A stretch of DNA of 27,317 bases, taken from positions 1-27,317 of IMG/VR virus record IMGVR_UViG_3300027754_004729, one strand, 5' to 3'. Both the position numbers and the translations under genes were made by a program. Position 1 is the first letter of the stretch. Every line of letters begins with the position of its first letter. This stretch comes from a virus. Positions 1 to 10,792 of the stretch are shown here, one piece after another. The notes under the pieces were generated by a model that was given only the letters and a program-made list of their open reading frames with translations, was not told the DNA's origin and ran no database searches.

Positions 1-1
1 A

Positions 2-2009
<2,008 letters not shown>

Positions 2010-2130
2010 AAATATGTGAGCAACAAAGCGGCGATGGAATCGGAAGCGGAATCTCGCTAGAGAAATTGTATAGACCGCGACAGGTTCATAAATCAATGTT
2101 GAATCAGTACTTCAAGTCATAAGGAGCGAT

Positions 2131-2670
2131 TCAAGCAATATCATCCCGACTTACTCTTTTATATGAAGAGATAATGGAATCAGCATATATTGCTTGCCCA
2201 CGTTTACCATTTAAGTCAGTGACCCATACTCGCAGTCTTTCATTACCCGCGAGTCTTTCTAAGTGAGTATCCTTAATTACCCAAGTAGTCTTCCCACTAG
2301 ACCAAAGAGAACCGACCGACATACTGTCCAGTAATGATTGCTTTTCTTCAAATTTGGCAAGAGGAATCGGCCTAAACGGTAAGTCACCACCAAATACGAC
2401 TGTGCCAGATATTAGCTTAAGAAATTTCCACCCATGTGTGTGAGGGTCGAATATTCCGTAAGGTTTATAAAACCTGGGGGGACACTCACTTTCAGACAAG
2501 GACTTCGCACTTATTATTCTGACATTTTTACCGATTGCTGATTTATCTACATTTGCCACATTAACGAAAATAACTTGTTTATCTATCTTCTTAAGACCTA
2601 TAATATGACATCCATCTTCAGGAACATAAGTAATAACGAAGTCAAAAGGGTCTAGTACTTTTCCAACCAT
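2131..2670 (-). CDS. Hypothetical protein, 179 aa
   Basis: I do not recognise this protein. It starts MVGKVLDPFDFVITYVPEDG and has alternating hydrophobic stretches suggesting a beta-rich fold, with no signal peptide or membrane segment. There are single Cys and His residues but no zinc motif. It is convergent with the collagen-like gene (about 120 bp gap) and lies about 115 bp downstream of the GIY-YIG gene on the same strand. Neither gap shows a convincing terminator. The codon pattern and unbroken length support a real gene; the function is unknown. Confidence 0.7.
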   Translation of the reverse strand: MVGKVLDPFDFVITYVPEDGCHIIGLKKIDKQVIFVNVANVDKSAIGKNVRIISAKSLSESECPPRFYKPYGIFDPHTHGWKFLKLISGTVVFGGDLPFRPIPLAKFEEKQSLLDSMSVGSLWSSGKTTWVIKDTHLERLAGNERLRVWVTDLNGKRGQAIYADSIISSYKRVSRDDIA

Positions 2671-2784
2671 CTAAAATTATACATTCAGACTAGGAGATAG
2701 AGGTCTTCAGAGGCACTACACGACTTACTGATATGATTCAGGCGTTTGAAATTCGCTCTCAGTATAAAATGCGGACTTCATAAA

Positions 2785-3780
2785 TCATATCTTCTTATTA
2801 TTCGCAATACTTAATTTTATATATTCGGACCAAGTGGTACAGCCAGATTCCGAAAGTATATTTGCACGGCGTTCAAGAAACGAACGGCGCATTGCCTCTT
2901 TAGATTCATCAGTATGGCGAAAGCCGGTGGAAGCGGCTGATATCTTGGCGCGAGTCTCCGGGCTGGTAGTGCGATTCCGCTGCTTTTCCTTGACTTCAGG
3001 ACGGTTTTGAGCGGCAGTAGTGGCTATTCGATGACGCTCTTTTACTGCAGGGTCTTCGAAGGCCCTCCGCGTGCCTTCAGAAAGACGAGCGCGAACTTCC
3101 TCTGTGCAGGATTCGATGGCCGCACGACTCATATTTTCACGCGCCTCTACGGAAGCTAAAGAAGACTTTAAAGAGTCCGAAATTTTCTTACCATATTCTG
3201 GATTGGCTCGCATCACGGCACGTTTCAATTGAGTCTCGGGAGAAGCCATAGATTCGCGAGTCTTCTGAGAGCGTTTAGCGCGGGACTCCGGAGTGTTAAG
3301 GGAAGCGATTTGCTTCGCACGAGCTTCAGGAGTGAGGCAATGGCGGATGTTGTTATTCTGCTTAGCCTTCTCAATATACTCGGGGCGTTCCCAAGGATTC
3401 TTCACGGGATGCGGAACATGTTCACCACCGCGAGAAGTATTGAATCCTCTTAGTTGGTGCGTCGTATCATAGAGTTCAATCCAGTATTTCTCGGCAGCAT
3501 TTGCTTCTTCGAGAGATGAGCAGACTTGCAAGACTTCATGGTCGAAGGAATCCGGACCGTATTTAATCAAAGCATTATACCAATGATTTTCGTGATTTTT
3601 CTCTAATAACCAATTTCTCGCCTTACTTAGATGCTCCGACCAGCGTCTCTGCCATTTTTTGCTTGTAAGCCCTATATAGCGGCGACCTGATTTCATGTGG
3701 AAGTGACAATAAATAGTGAATACAAGTGAGGCCCCCGAGTTATCGGGGGCCTCACTTGAGCTGTTGTGATTAGATCCCAT
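2785..3780 (-). CDS. GIY-YIG homing endonuclease with NUMOD3-type repeats
   Basis: Predicted DNA-cutting homing endonuclease. The nuclease domain occupies about residues 21-115. I23-Y24 and Y35-I36-G37 form the GIY/YIG strands, followed by R45/R46 and H50, the NALIKYG helix (69-75) and E97 in AEKYWIE, the expected metal-binding Glu. GFNTSRGGE closes the domain. Residues ~145-310 hold repeated (T/S)PE(A/T)RAK-type segments and a NUMOD3-like ending (TRAKISAASTGFRHTDESKE), the usual DNA-binding tail. The ATG at 3780 is the only standard start that keeps the first strand; the next in-frame ATG is residue 29. Codons for residues ~8-20 lie in a perfect hairpin (3723-3758). The gene sits directly behind the tail sheath, as free-standing phage homing endonucleases often do. 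Confidence 0.85.
   Translation of the reverse strand: MGSNHNSSSEAPDNSGASLVFTIYCHFHMKSGRRYIGLTSKKWQRRWSEHLSKARNWLLEKNHENHWYNALIKYGPDSFDHEVLQVCSSLEEANAAEKYWIELYDTTHQLRGFNTSRGGEHVPHPVKNPWERPEYIEKAKQNNNIRHCLTPEARAKQIASLNTPESRAKRSQKTRESMASPETQLKRAVMRANPEYGKKISDSLKSSLASVEARENMSRAAIESCTEEVRARLSEGTRRAFEDPAVKERHRIATTAAQNRPEVKEKQRNRTTSPETRAKISAASTGFRHTDESKEAMRRSFLERRANILSESGCTTWSEYIKLSIANNKKI
3723..3758 (-). terminator. Perfect 16-bp hairpin behind tail sheath, inside GIY-YIG start region
   Basis: CAAGTGAGGCCCCCGA, a 4-nt loop, then its exact reverse complement. It lies 54 bp past the sheath stop codon on the sheath strand. It is followed on that strand by a moderately U-rich stretch without a clean U-run, so intrinsic termination is possible but not certain. 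It begins about 22 nt after the endonuclease ATG and is coding for that gene. It may end or stabilise the sheath mRNA, restrain endonuclease translation, or both. Confidence 0.6.
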
Positions 3781-3812
3781 GTAGGGATTTTACCACAAAT
3801 GTTGCTAACTCG

Positions 3813-6800
3813 TCAAGCCCTTATCCGAATACTCATCGTCGCCACAATATATTCAAGTGGGAAGACAGGAACGTAAATAGCTTCGGTACGCAGAACTGTA
3901 GGATCATTAGGATCAACAGATGCTGTGATGCCTGCTACCTTCGTCACGATCTGACCATTGATGAGATTTTGGAATCCCGCACTCATGGACTGTTCGACCT
4001 GCTTAGGAATGCTGGTCGTAAACTTCTGTCCGATGTACGGATCGAGTACAGCCCGCATTACCTGCTGGACGTACTGAATCGTCATTTGAACGGAAGGAGT
4101 ACGAGTTACGACAGTTTCTGTACGAGTGGTGAGCCCGTGACGGATTCTCAGACCCGTGTCGAGCTGTTCCATTATCGTAACACCATTTACCGCCACTTGG
4201 TTAGATTCAGTCGGATCTAGACGACGACCTATACTCTTGAACCCAAGTATCTGACGACGAGTCCATGGGGTGGCAACGTCAACCGCCGGACTGCAAGTGG
4301 AGCCAGCTATAGCTGCAGCCACATAAGTTCCGTCCACCAGTCGGTCAGTTAAATTACCAACATCGTCCTGAATCGTAATGACGAATGAATCAGGATAGGT
4401 GACTACCATGAGTTCGGATTGAAGACCACGAGCTATAGCCTGTACTCCAGTTGGGGTAGTGCCGATAGCTGTTCCAACAACACCCATTCGCTCCCCCTCT
4501 TGACGAGGGCTGCTCATGAAGATGCAGTGTTGATTCAAGTATGCAAATACGTTAGCATCTGTACTGAGAGGCGCAATGATATCAGGCTTTATGTTGCCCG
4601 TGATGGGCTTTCGCAAGTCGTCAATTGCCTGTATGTATGCTCCTGACGTAACCTGACCAGATTGGTCTCTCAGTACTTGCTTAAGACCTACGATTACAGC
4701 ACCGTTCAGAATGGCTAAACGAGCCGCCAATGAGATCGGGTTATCTGGATTCGGGGGTCCGAAGTTTGTCTGGATCTTCTTAAGATCCTGGTAAAGGCCA
4801 GTCTCGTACGTAGTCTTACCATAAAGATAAGAAACGTAGTAAACATCACCGGTACGTGGTTCGTTACCCGTCCGCTTGTACGTACGCAGGAAAGCAGTCG
4901 TGTCTACATTCGTGTTTACTGCGTTAGAGACGGTAATCTCAACGCCACCGACAGCATTGATCGGTATAGCACTATCGCAGGTGAATGTCTGACCGACAGT
5001 AAGGGTGAAGAAACCACCATTAGAGTAATCAGCCGCTGAAGGATTCAAGATAGTGAATCTTAAACCAGTCTGCGCATCAGTGTATGTCTGACCAACCGTC
5101 CCAGTGCCTGAAGACCCCCCAGGCGAGGAACTTGAAACCGTGAATCCTGCAACGGCATCTTCGCCCGTATCACCGGTCACACCGGGAGTTATCCCGATGT
5201 TTGTGGAGGTGATGAATGCAGTGCTTACGGTGGATTGGAATGACAGGGTCGAAGCCGATCCTGAAGTCAAGGAATCTATGCGAAGATAAGACCCTAAACC
5301 CTGAACCGTTAACGGCCAAGCTGCTGCGACACCGCTGAATGTTCCGTCGTAATTTAGAGCAGAAGCTAAAAGAGCAGCGGTAGGTTGTGTTCTTGAAGCT
5401 GTAGCGCCAATCACCAAACCAAGAGTCGCAGCAGCGTTGCTTCCAGTTCTAACTGTTATGTTCGAATTTGGAGTGTTCACTAAGCTCGACACTACCAGTT
5501 TGTTCGCGTACTGATCTGCTCCTGTGCGAGCCACTAGCTCAGTAACGACAGCAGTGACTACATGAGCCGTATCATTAGTGCTGTGAACGTGGAATCCGCC
5601 CTCAAGTTGCACTCTGTGGTCGTTAAATGCTCCGGCAGAATCGGCAGCTATCGCTTCGGCGAGAGTCACTACAGTGATGAATCCAGCTGGGGTAACTCCC
5701 GAGGCATTTGCAACCGTAACGACGTTTGTCGTATCGTTTACACCATGGACATCAGACTGCGTACGATGGCTGTTGTACTTCGCCTTAAGCGCGTTCACTA
5801 ATGTGATAGCCGTAGCAAGGTTAGTGGCATTCGCAGTCGATACCGTGTTCACGGTATCATCATTAACGTGAGCACCAGTCTCCACAAAGTGCGAGTTGAA
5901 CTTGGACTTAGTATTGTTCAGCAACAATACGGTAGCGTTAATATCTCGTATTGTTCCGCCGCTTACATAAGCATTGCTGTATGTTGAGCCACCAAGGGAG
6001 AAAGAAGTCGCCATCGAATTGGTGACAATCCAAGCTCCGTTCGCTTCAGTGGTTCCTACAACGCCCTGAATGTAAACGTAGTCACCATCCACCAAGCCAT
6101 GGGCATTCATGGTGAGAATTTGGACTAATCCTCCATCGTCTGCCGTATTATCTACGGGTTCCGCGTTGTAGGCAGACTGGACAACATCATTCGCGGTATC
6201 ATCGTAACCGTGAACGCCTAACTGCTGAAGGTGAAGATTAAACTTGTCCTTCAAGTCTCTCGCTAATACGGAAGCAGTCTGAAGCGTCGTTGCATCAGCC
6301 ACAGACACCGAGTTATCAGCATCACCCAACTGGTGGAAGGTCAAGTCAGGAATGTGCAGGTTATAATTCGTCTTTATGTCATTTAACAACGCACATAAAG
6401 TGGAAAAAGAAGTAGCGCCTGCAGCCGTTACTACGTTAGTTCCGTCTGCCGATATATGGAAGTCAGTGTCTGCAATGTGCAGATTGTACTCCAACTTCAG
6501 CTGATTAGCCAATGAAAAAAGGCTTGGCAGAACCAAGCTTTGGGCATTGGAATCAGCATATGGCAAGTATGCATTATTGATGGCCGTTACTACTGAATCA
6601 AGAGAGACCGAACTTCCACTTGGTAATTCAGTCTGGAAGTCTACGCCGTCCACGCTTAGTATCAAACGGCTGTTGATGCCTGAAGTGATACTAAACGGAG
6701 CGTCCTTGATAGCAGCCATTATGGCAGGCTGATTTAAGGCATTATATCTACCAGTAGCTGAATCGTTAGGAGAGAACCCCAGCTTGCTGCTACCATCCGT

Positions 6801-9047
6801 GGTCCCGCTTACAGTAGGAATCTGGACAATGACACTGCAGACCTTGTATTCAGTCTCGGAAGCGTTGGCATTATCACCAACTAAACCGAGTACTGATTGA
6901 GATCCGTAGGAAAGCTCAAAAGCATTTGTGTTACCTGTAGCCAGGTTAACAGCAGCTACTACTTGAGCGACAGTTGTCGTGGCTGATATATCAACAACAG
7001 TAACGGTTCCATCAATGGAAAGTTGTAAACGGTCAGAAGTCTCAAAACTTAACGGATTTGTGACGGGCTGGCCGAGAAGGGTGGCAGGAAATGATGTTGC
7101 TAAATTGACGCCGAAGGCTGCTCCGCCATCTACCAACATGTTACCGAAAACACTGGTAGCCTGGTATAAGTCATAAGGACTGGCGAAGTCGTTTGTAATG
7201 GAAGCATTCTTTTCCGGCGACAAACTGTCATCGAAAGTGATAGTAACGGTTTCCGCTACTGGGATACCTCCTATCAAGAATGAATCTGGCTGAGTCTCTG
7301 AACCACTAGGCCACTGAATGGTCTCAGGTAAACCTGACTTTGAACCGAATTTCACTCCAAACAGCTGAGAAGCTGTAAGAGCGGAGTTGATCGTATACTG
7401 ACCGACCCCTGTAGGTCCAGGAGTCACGACATTTAATGTATAGGTATCATCCGCTATTCTGTTGTACCAGAAAGTGGCATATACTTTATAATCAGCTGGC
7501 ACTAAATCACGAAGGGTGACAAGATTAGACGCACCGTCCACTCCAAGAACCGCGACAGGTCCCCTTGCGTAAGCATCCCGCCACGATTTACCCACATAAA
7601 CTGTAACCAAGTTAGGATTGTCAGTCGGTAAATCGATCCTGCCATTTGTCACGGAATTAAACAGACTGACGGACAGAGGCGTGTCTCTTCCATTTCCAGA
7701 CGTAGGAGTAAGAGGCAGAGTAAACTTATTGGTTGATAAGCTGTTAGTGTTGGGATCACTAAAACGATCGCACTCAGCACCAAACAGTTTATCATCGATC
7801 AACAATCCAGTAATCTGGGTAGAATCCCAAACAGCTGAACCAGTTACAGAACCGCTTGTCACGGTAAAACTGGTTCCCCATTGGATCTTGGATTGGTCTC
7901 TATCATTTACTACGATGTAGTCCAAACCATTTACGTAGTCTCTTCTGCCAGGGGCAATACCGACGTTATTGACTTCCGCAATATTGCTATTCGGAAGGTA
8001 ATCGAAAGTATCTTGCCAAGAGTTAAACCAATACTCTACGGTAAGAGTAGAGCCAGCCTCGGGGGCTTGATTAAGTATAACAGCTCTTCTTGCTCCATCG
8101 ACAGACTTAGCAAGAACCTGTGAACCGTTTATTTTAATGACTACCTTCGACGGATCCGTAGCGGTTATGCCGCCATCAGAACCATCGACGATTGGACCGT
8201 TAAATACGATGAAAGCCTTGTTACGTCCCGAGTAATTGCCAGTAGTGAACCCTGTAGGTCCATTCGCAGCACCTGATCCGATCAAGACGTTATTTGCGGC
8301 GGTGAGGAACACATGGGACAATCCCTGGTTATCTTCCACAACACCAGCCGTTAGACCTGAAATACCAGCAGCATTGATATCATTTGCGACATCTACGGCT
8401 GCTCTATCAGTTCCCTCAGTGAAATCGATGATGGAAACACCGACTAAATCATTCACATAAACCAAAAGACGCTTTGACGAAGAGCTAAACGTATAGGGTT
8501 CAGCCTTAGGCATTATCAAAACGGCAGGACCAGCCGAAACTTGGTCACTGACATCATCAGTGACTCTAGTATCCTTTCGGTGGAAATAATAGTTGACAGT
8601 GACGAAATCGTCTGCTGCTGGTGGAATCAGCAAAGTGATTACACCATTAGGACCATCAACCGCTGAAACAGCTGCTGGAGCACCATTTACTGAGACAGAC
8701 ACTCTAGAAGAGTCGAAGGTGGGTCGACCAGCTCCCGTACCATCTACTATAGGGTAATTGCGTACCTTAAACTTGAATTTATTTCCGTCCGTATCGTCTA
8801 AGACGGGATTTGCGTTAGTACCGCTTATTATCCAACGGTTTGAAACGTCTTCTGAAAATATAGGAGTGTCAGCCTGGCTCGAAGAGCCACGCACCATCTC
8901 AAAGTCCGTTTGAGATAGGGTTTCTCTTCCGGGACCAATTATTACTGGGACTCGAAGTCCAGTAAGGAGAGGGCCAGCTGTTGGCTCAACAATTGTCTGA
9001 GTGTAGACTCCCGGAGGAGCGTAGGTGGTAAATGGACCGATTCCCAT
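3813..9047 (-). CDS. Contractile tail sheath protein, giant (1744 aa)
   Basis: The N-terminus (FTTYAPPGVYTQTIVEPTAG) and C-terminus (~1385-1744) fit phage tail sheath proteins. C-terminal features include the DLKKIQTNFGPP region, KPDIIAPLSTDANVFAYLNQ, VATPWTRRQILGFKSIGRRL and a final strand-rich end used for inter-subunit contacts. Usual sheaths are roughly 400-700 aa, so about 1000 residues are inserted. Inside: three homologous beta modules at about 98-166, 284-351 and 470-538 (pattern vNG..v..VDG..g.vtL....v.V.Y); LxLSVDG-type modules near 672-705 and 795-830; six copies of a His repeat at ~848-1160; an FCCH-like beta module at ~965-1035. It is the last gene of the structural run. GGGAG lies 10 nt before the ATG. 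Alternative: a sheath fused to decoration domains. The core identity is secure; the insert roles are unknown. Confidence 0.88.
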   Translation of the reverse strand: MGIGPFTTYAPPGVYTQTIVEPTAGPLLTGLRVPVIIGPGRETLSQTDFEMVRGSSSQADTPIFSEDVSNRWIISGTNANPVLDDTDGNKFKFKVRNYPIVDGTGAGRPTFDSSRVSVSVNGAPAAVSAVDGPNGVITLLIPPAADDFVTVNYYFHRKDTRVTDDVSDQVSAGPAVLIMPKAEPYTFSSSSKRLLVYVNDLVGVSIIDFTEGTDRAAVDVANDINAAGISGLTAGVVEDNQGLSHVFLTAANNVLIGSGAANGPTGFTTGNYSGRNKAFIVFNGPIVDGSDGGITATDPSKVVIKINGSQVLAKSVDGARRAVILNQAPEAGSTLTVEYWFNSWQDTFDYLPNSNIAEVNNVGIAPGRRDYVNGLDYIVVNDRDQSKIQWGTSFTVTSGSVTGSAVWDSTQITGLLIDDKLFGAECDRFSDPNTNSLSTNKFTLPLTPTSGNGRDTPLSVSLFNSVTNGRIDLPTDNPNLVTVYVGKSWRDAYARGPVAVLGVDGASNLVTLRDLVPADYKVYATFWYNRIADDTYTLNVVTPGPTGVGQYTINSALTASQLFGVKFGSKSGLPETIQWPSGSETQPDSFLIGGIPVAETVTITFDDSLSPEKNASITNDFASPYDLYQATSVFGNMLVDGGAAFGVNLATSFPATLLGQPVTNPLSFETSDRLQLSIDGTVTVVDISATTTVAQVVAAVNLATGNTNAFELSYGSQSVLGLVGDNANASETEYKVCSVIVQIPTVSGTTDGSSKLGFSPNDSATGRYNALNQPAIMAAIKDAPFSITSGINSRLILSVDGVDFQTELPSGSSVSLDSVVTAINNAYLPYADSNAQSLVLPSLFSLANQLKLEYNLHIADTDFHISADGTNVVTAAGATSFSTLCALLNDIKTNYNLHIPDLTFHQLGDADNSVSVADATTLQTASVLARDLKDKFNLHLQQLGVHGYDDTANDVVQSAYNAEPVDNTADDGGLVQILTMNAHGLVDGDYVYIQGVVGTTEANGAWIVTNSMATSFSLGGSTYSNAYVSGGTIRDINATVLLLNNTKSKFNSHFVETGAHVNDDTVNTVSTANATNLATAITLVNALKAKYNSHRTQSDVHGVNDTTNVVTVANASGVTPAGFITVVTLAEAIAADSAGAFNDHRVQLEGGFHVHSTNDTAHVVTAVVTELVARTGADQYANKLVVSSLVNTPNSNITVRTGSNAAATLGLVIGATASRTQPTAALLASALNYDGTFSGVAAAWPLTVQGLGSYLRIDSLTSGSASTLSFQSTVSTAFITSTNIGITPGVTGDTGEDAVAGFTVSSSSPGGSSGTGTVGQTYTDAQTGLRFTILNPSAADYSNGGFFTLTVGQTFTCDSAIPINAVGGVEITVSNAVNTNVDTTAFLRTYKRTGNEPRTGDVYYVSYLYGKTTYETGLYQDLKKIQTNFGPPNPDNPISLAARLAILNGAVIVGLKQVLRDQSGQVTSGAYIQAIDDLRKPITGNIKPDIIAPLSTDANVFAYLNQHCIFMSSPRQEGERMGVVGTAIGTTPTGVQAIARGLQSELMVVTYPDSFVITIQDDVGNLTDRLVDGTYVAAAIAGSTCSPAVDVATPWTRRQILGFKSIGRRLDPTESNQVAVNGVTIMEQLDTGLRIRHGLTTRTETVVTRTPSVQMTIQYVQQVMRAVLDPYIGQKFTTSIPKQVEQSMSAGFQNLINGQIVTKVAGITASVDPNDPTVLRTEAIYVPVFPLEYIVATMSIRIRA
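5568..6509 (-). repeat. Six-copy ~41-residue His repeat within the tail sheath
   Basis: Each copy follows (Y/F)-N-x-H-x6-H, usually with D and N shortly after, then a helix ending in (L)K-x-K/N-(Y/F)-N. Histidine pairs fall at residues 857/864, 898/905, 939/946, 1053/1060, 1094/1101 and 1144/1153. Spacing is exactly 41 residues where uninterrupted. An FCCH-like beta module splits copies 3 and 4. This is a protein repeat; the DNA has diverged. Confidence 0.8.
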
Positions 9048-9159
9048 GTTTTAATGTTCTCCCGACGAAATGTTTAAGTATAAGTCTAAACGTTAGCCAG
9101 ACGATTTAGGTTTAGTGTACGTCTCATCTAAGGTCCAATTTAAGGAAAACATAGAGAGT

Positions 9160-9600
9160 CTATTTATTTTTAGATATAGGACTTGCTTTTGATATAGAAT
9201 TTATTGCTTTAGCCCGGAGATCTAGAATTCTCGAATCAGTCGGTTTCAAATTTCCAGAGGAATCCTCTGTCAAAGCATGGGAACCCGTCTCTTGTCTTAC
9301 CTTATCAGTTTTTAATTGTTGTTTCCTAAAATTACCCCATTTTGCTTCAGAAGACCTAGCTACAGCTTTATCTAAACTGGGGTAATCTAAGTCGTGAACG
9401 CCAGAATTACCATGGACACCACTTAGCCCTCTTACACTGCCTTTAAATCCAAAAGAGAAAGAAGACATCTTCCTAGCAGCAGGATTACTACACACCGGAC
9501 AAGGGTGTGAACTCAAGTACTTTTCTGAATCGGCTTTATTTAGCAATAACTCTGAAAATTCGACTTCACATTCTTCACATGCATACTCATATTGCGGCAT
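9160..9600 (-). CDS. FmdB-type zinc-ribbon protein
   Basis: The N-terminus MPQYEYACEECEVEFSE with C8, C11, C34 and C37 forms a zinc ribbon of the FmdB/CxxC-CxxC putative regulator type, followed by the usual AARKMSSFSFGFKG stretch. The family is short, and here a basic, Ser/Lys-rich tail extends it to 146 aa. It lies 18 bp after the preceding structural gene and about 110 bp before the sheath, so it is probably co-transcribed with virion genes. Small zinc ribbons of this type occur among phage structural genes, possibly as assembly factors or minor virion proteins, but no function is shown here. Confidence 0.75.
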   Translation of the reverse strand: MPQYEYACEECEVEFSELLLNKADSEKYLSSHPCPVCSNPAARKMSSFSFGFKGSVRGLSGVHGNSGVHDLDYPSLDKAVARSSEAKWGNFRKQQLKTDKVRQETGSHALTEDSSGNLKPTDSRILDLRAKAINSISKASPISKNK

Positions 9601-9618
9601 GATTTACTATACAGGATA

Positions 9619-10773
9619 CTAAATCATTCTTTCATATGTGAGTCCACGGCCAATTTCCAATATGCTAGTCTCTTCTTCTATTGAAGGATCACTTATTCTA
9701 GTGCTCATTTGTAAATCTAACAAGACAGCAGGTAAGGGATTATATATCGCCCAATCTACTCGAAATGTGCAGGAGATGTTACTTTCGTAGAAGTATTCAT
9801 CTGTCTCAGGATTAAAAATGTCTTCATTTTCTCCTCCTGGAGAAATATCCAAAAGTTCTATGCCCTCAAAACCCAAGGCGTTTTGCCTTTCTAAGATCTT
9901 CATTATGATATAATCAGAAAGTTTCTCTCTATCTTCTGAATCTTTGGAAAAGGCGATTAGATCAAAATTCATTTCGAATTTTCCACCATAAACCATAGCT
10001 ACATCGGTTCGATCTTCCGTAACCACTATATTAAATTTATCGCAGTCTTGAGTTCGATCCCCAAAAGCAATCACGACTCCTGGAATGATACTAACATTGA
10101 ACTCCTCTTTTTTAAACTCAAAGGGTCCTTGCTTAGGGGTGACGTATCGATAATCCGCATAAACATTCTGAGAAGATGATATATAGGTAAGAAACGTTAT
10201 TTCTCCAGTCTCATAGTCAATTGCATAATCCTCTCCCCTAATCAGATAAACCCTATTATCTAACCATAATCTTACAGAATTAGGATATATGTTAGGGTTA
10301 CTAATCTGACCCTTCTGATCCCCTGAATGATTAAATACTATGATGTATTCACCTAGGACAGTCAAAATAGGATCCATTTCGACCAGTCCAGGTATATTGC
10401 GAGCTTGATCGGGCAAACGACTGACTTGAAACCTGTAAACTCCAGGAGCGCTGGGAAATTTGTCTCTATAAGGAGAAATCTTCTCTAATTCAGTAAAATT
10501 TTCTCTTATCCATTCAACAGTAGTACCCGGATACCCTTTTTCATAAGATAACATGCAAAAGGATGATAGTCTTCCCATATAGTTATCGGCTGATAACCTA
10601 ACCCTATCTCCTGAAACCCCATTTACAATAATGCCTCTCTGAGGCCGCTCATCGAAAGCGAATTTATTCTGTACATTCTTAGAATCATCACGGTATCGTG
10701 GATGATCATAGAGAATCTTCTTTAGTTCCTCTATGATCCTCCTCTTGGTGGCGTTCGTTAACCAAGATATCAT
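9619..10773 (-). CDS. Putative virion structural protein, 384 aa
   Basis: The helical N-terminus (TNATKRRIIEELKKILYDHP) is followed by a largely beta protein with a segment near 165-210 (VRLWLDNRVYLIRGEDYAID, then GEITF and YADYRY). That segment resembles the beta modules of the sheath gene. It sits between the charged-repeat gene and the zinc-ribbon/sheath genes in the same run. GGTGG lies 4 nt before the ATG. Placement next to the sheath suggests a tail, neck or tail-terminator component, but I cannot assign a named family. Confidence 0.6.
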   Translation of the reverse strand: MISWLTNATKRRIIEELKKILYDHPRYRDDSKNVQNKFAFDERPQRGIIVNGVSGDRVRLSADNYMGRLSSFCMLSYEKGYPGTTVEWIRENFTELEKISPYRDKFPSAPGVYRFQVSRLPDQARNIPGLVEMDPILTVLGEYIIVFNHSGDQKGQISNPNIYPNSVRLWLDNRVYLIRGEDYAIDYETGEITFLTYISSSQNVYADYRYVTPKQGPFEFKKEEFNVSIIPGVVIAFGDRTQDCDKFNIVVTEDRTDVAMVYGGKFEMNFDLIAFSKDSEDREKLSDYIIMKILERQNALGFEGIELLDISPGGENEDIFNPETDEYFYESNISCTFRVDWAIYNPLPAVLLDLQMSTRISDPSIEEETSILEIGRGLTYERMI

Positions 10774-10792
10774 AAAGCCACCAAGTCATTCA

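Noticed and set aside
3969-8460. Many 60-100 codon ORFs antisense to the sheath
   Set aside because: No coherent protein character, no ribosome sites; the sheath frame is continuous and recognisable.
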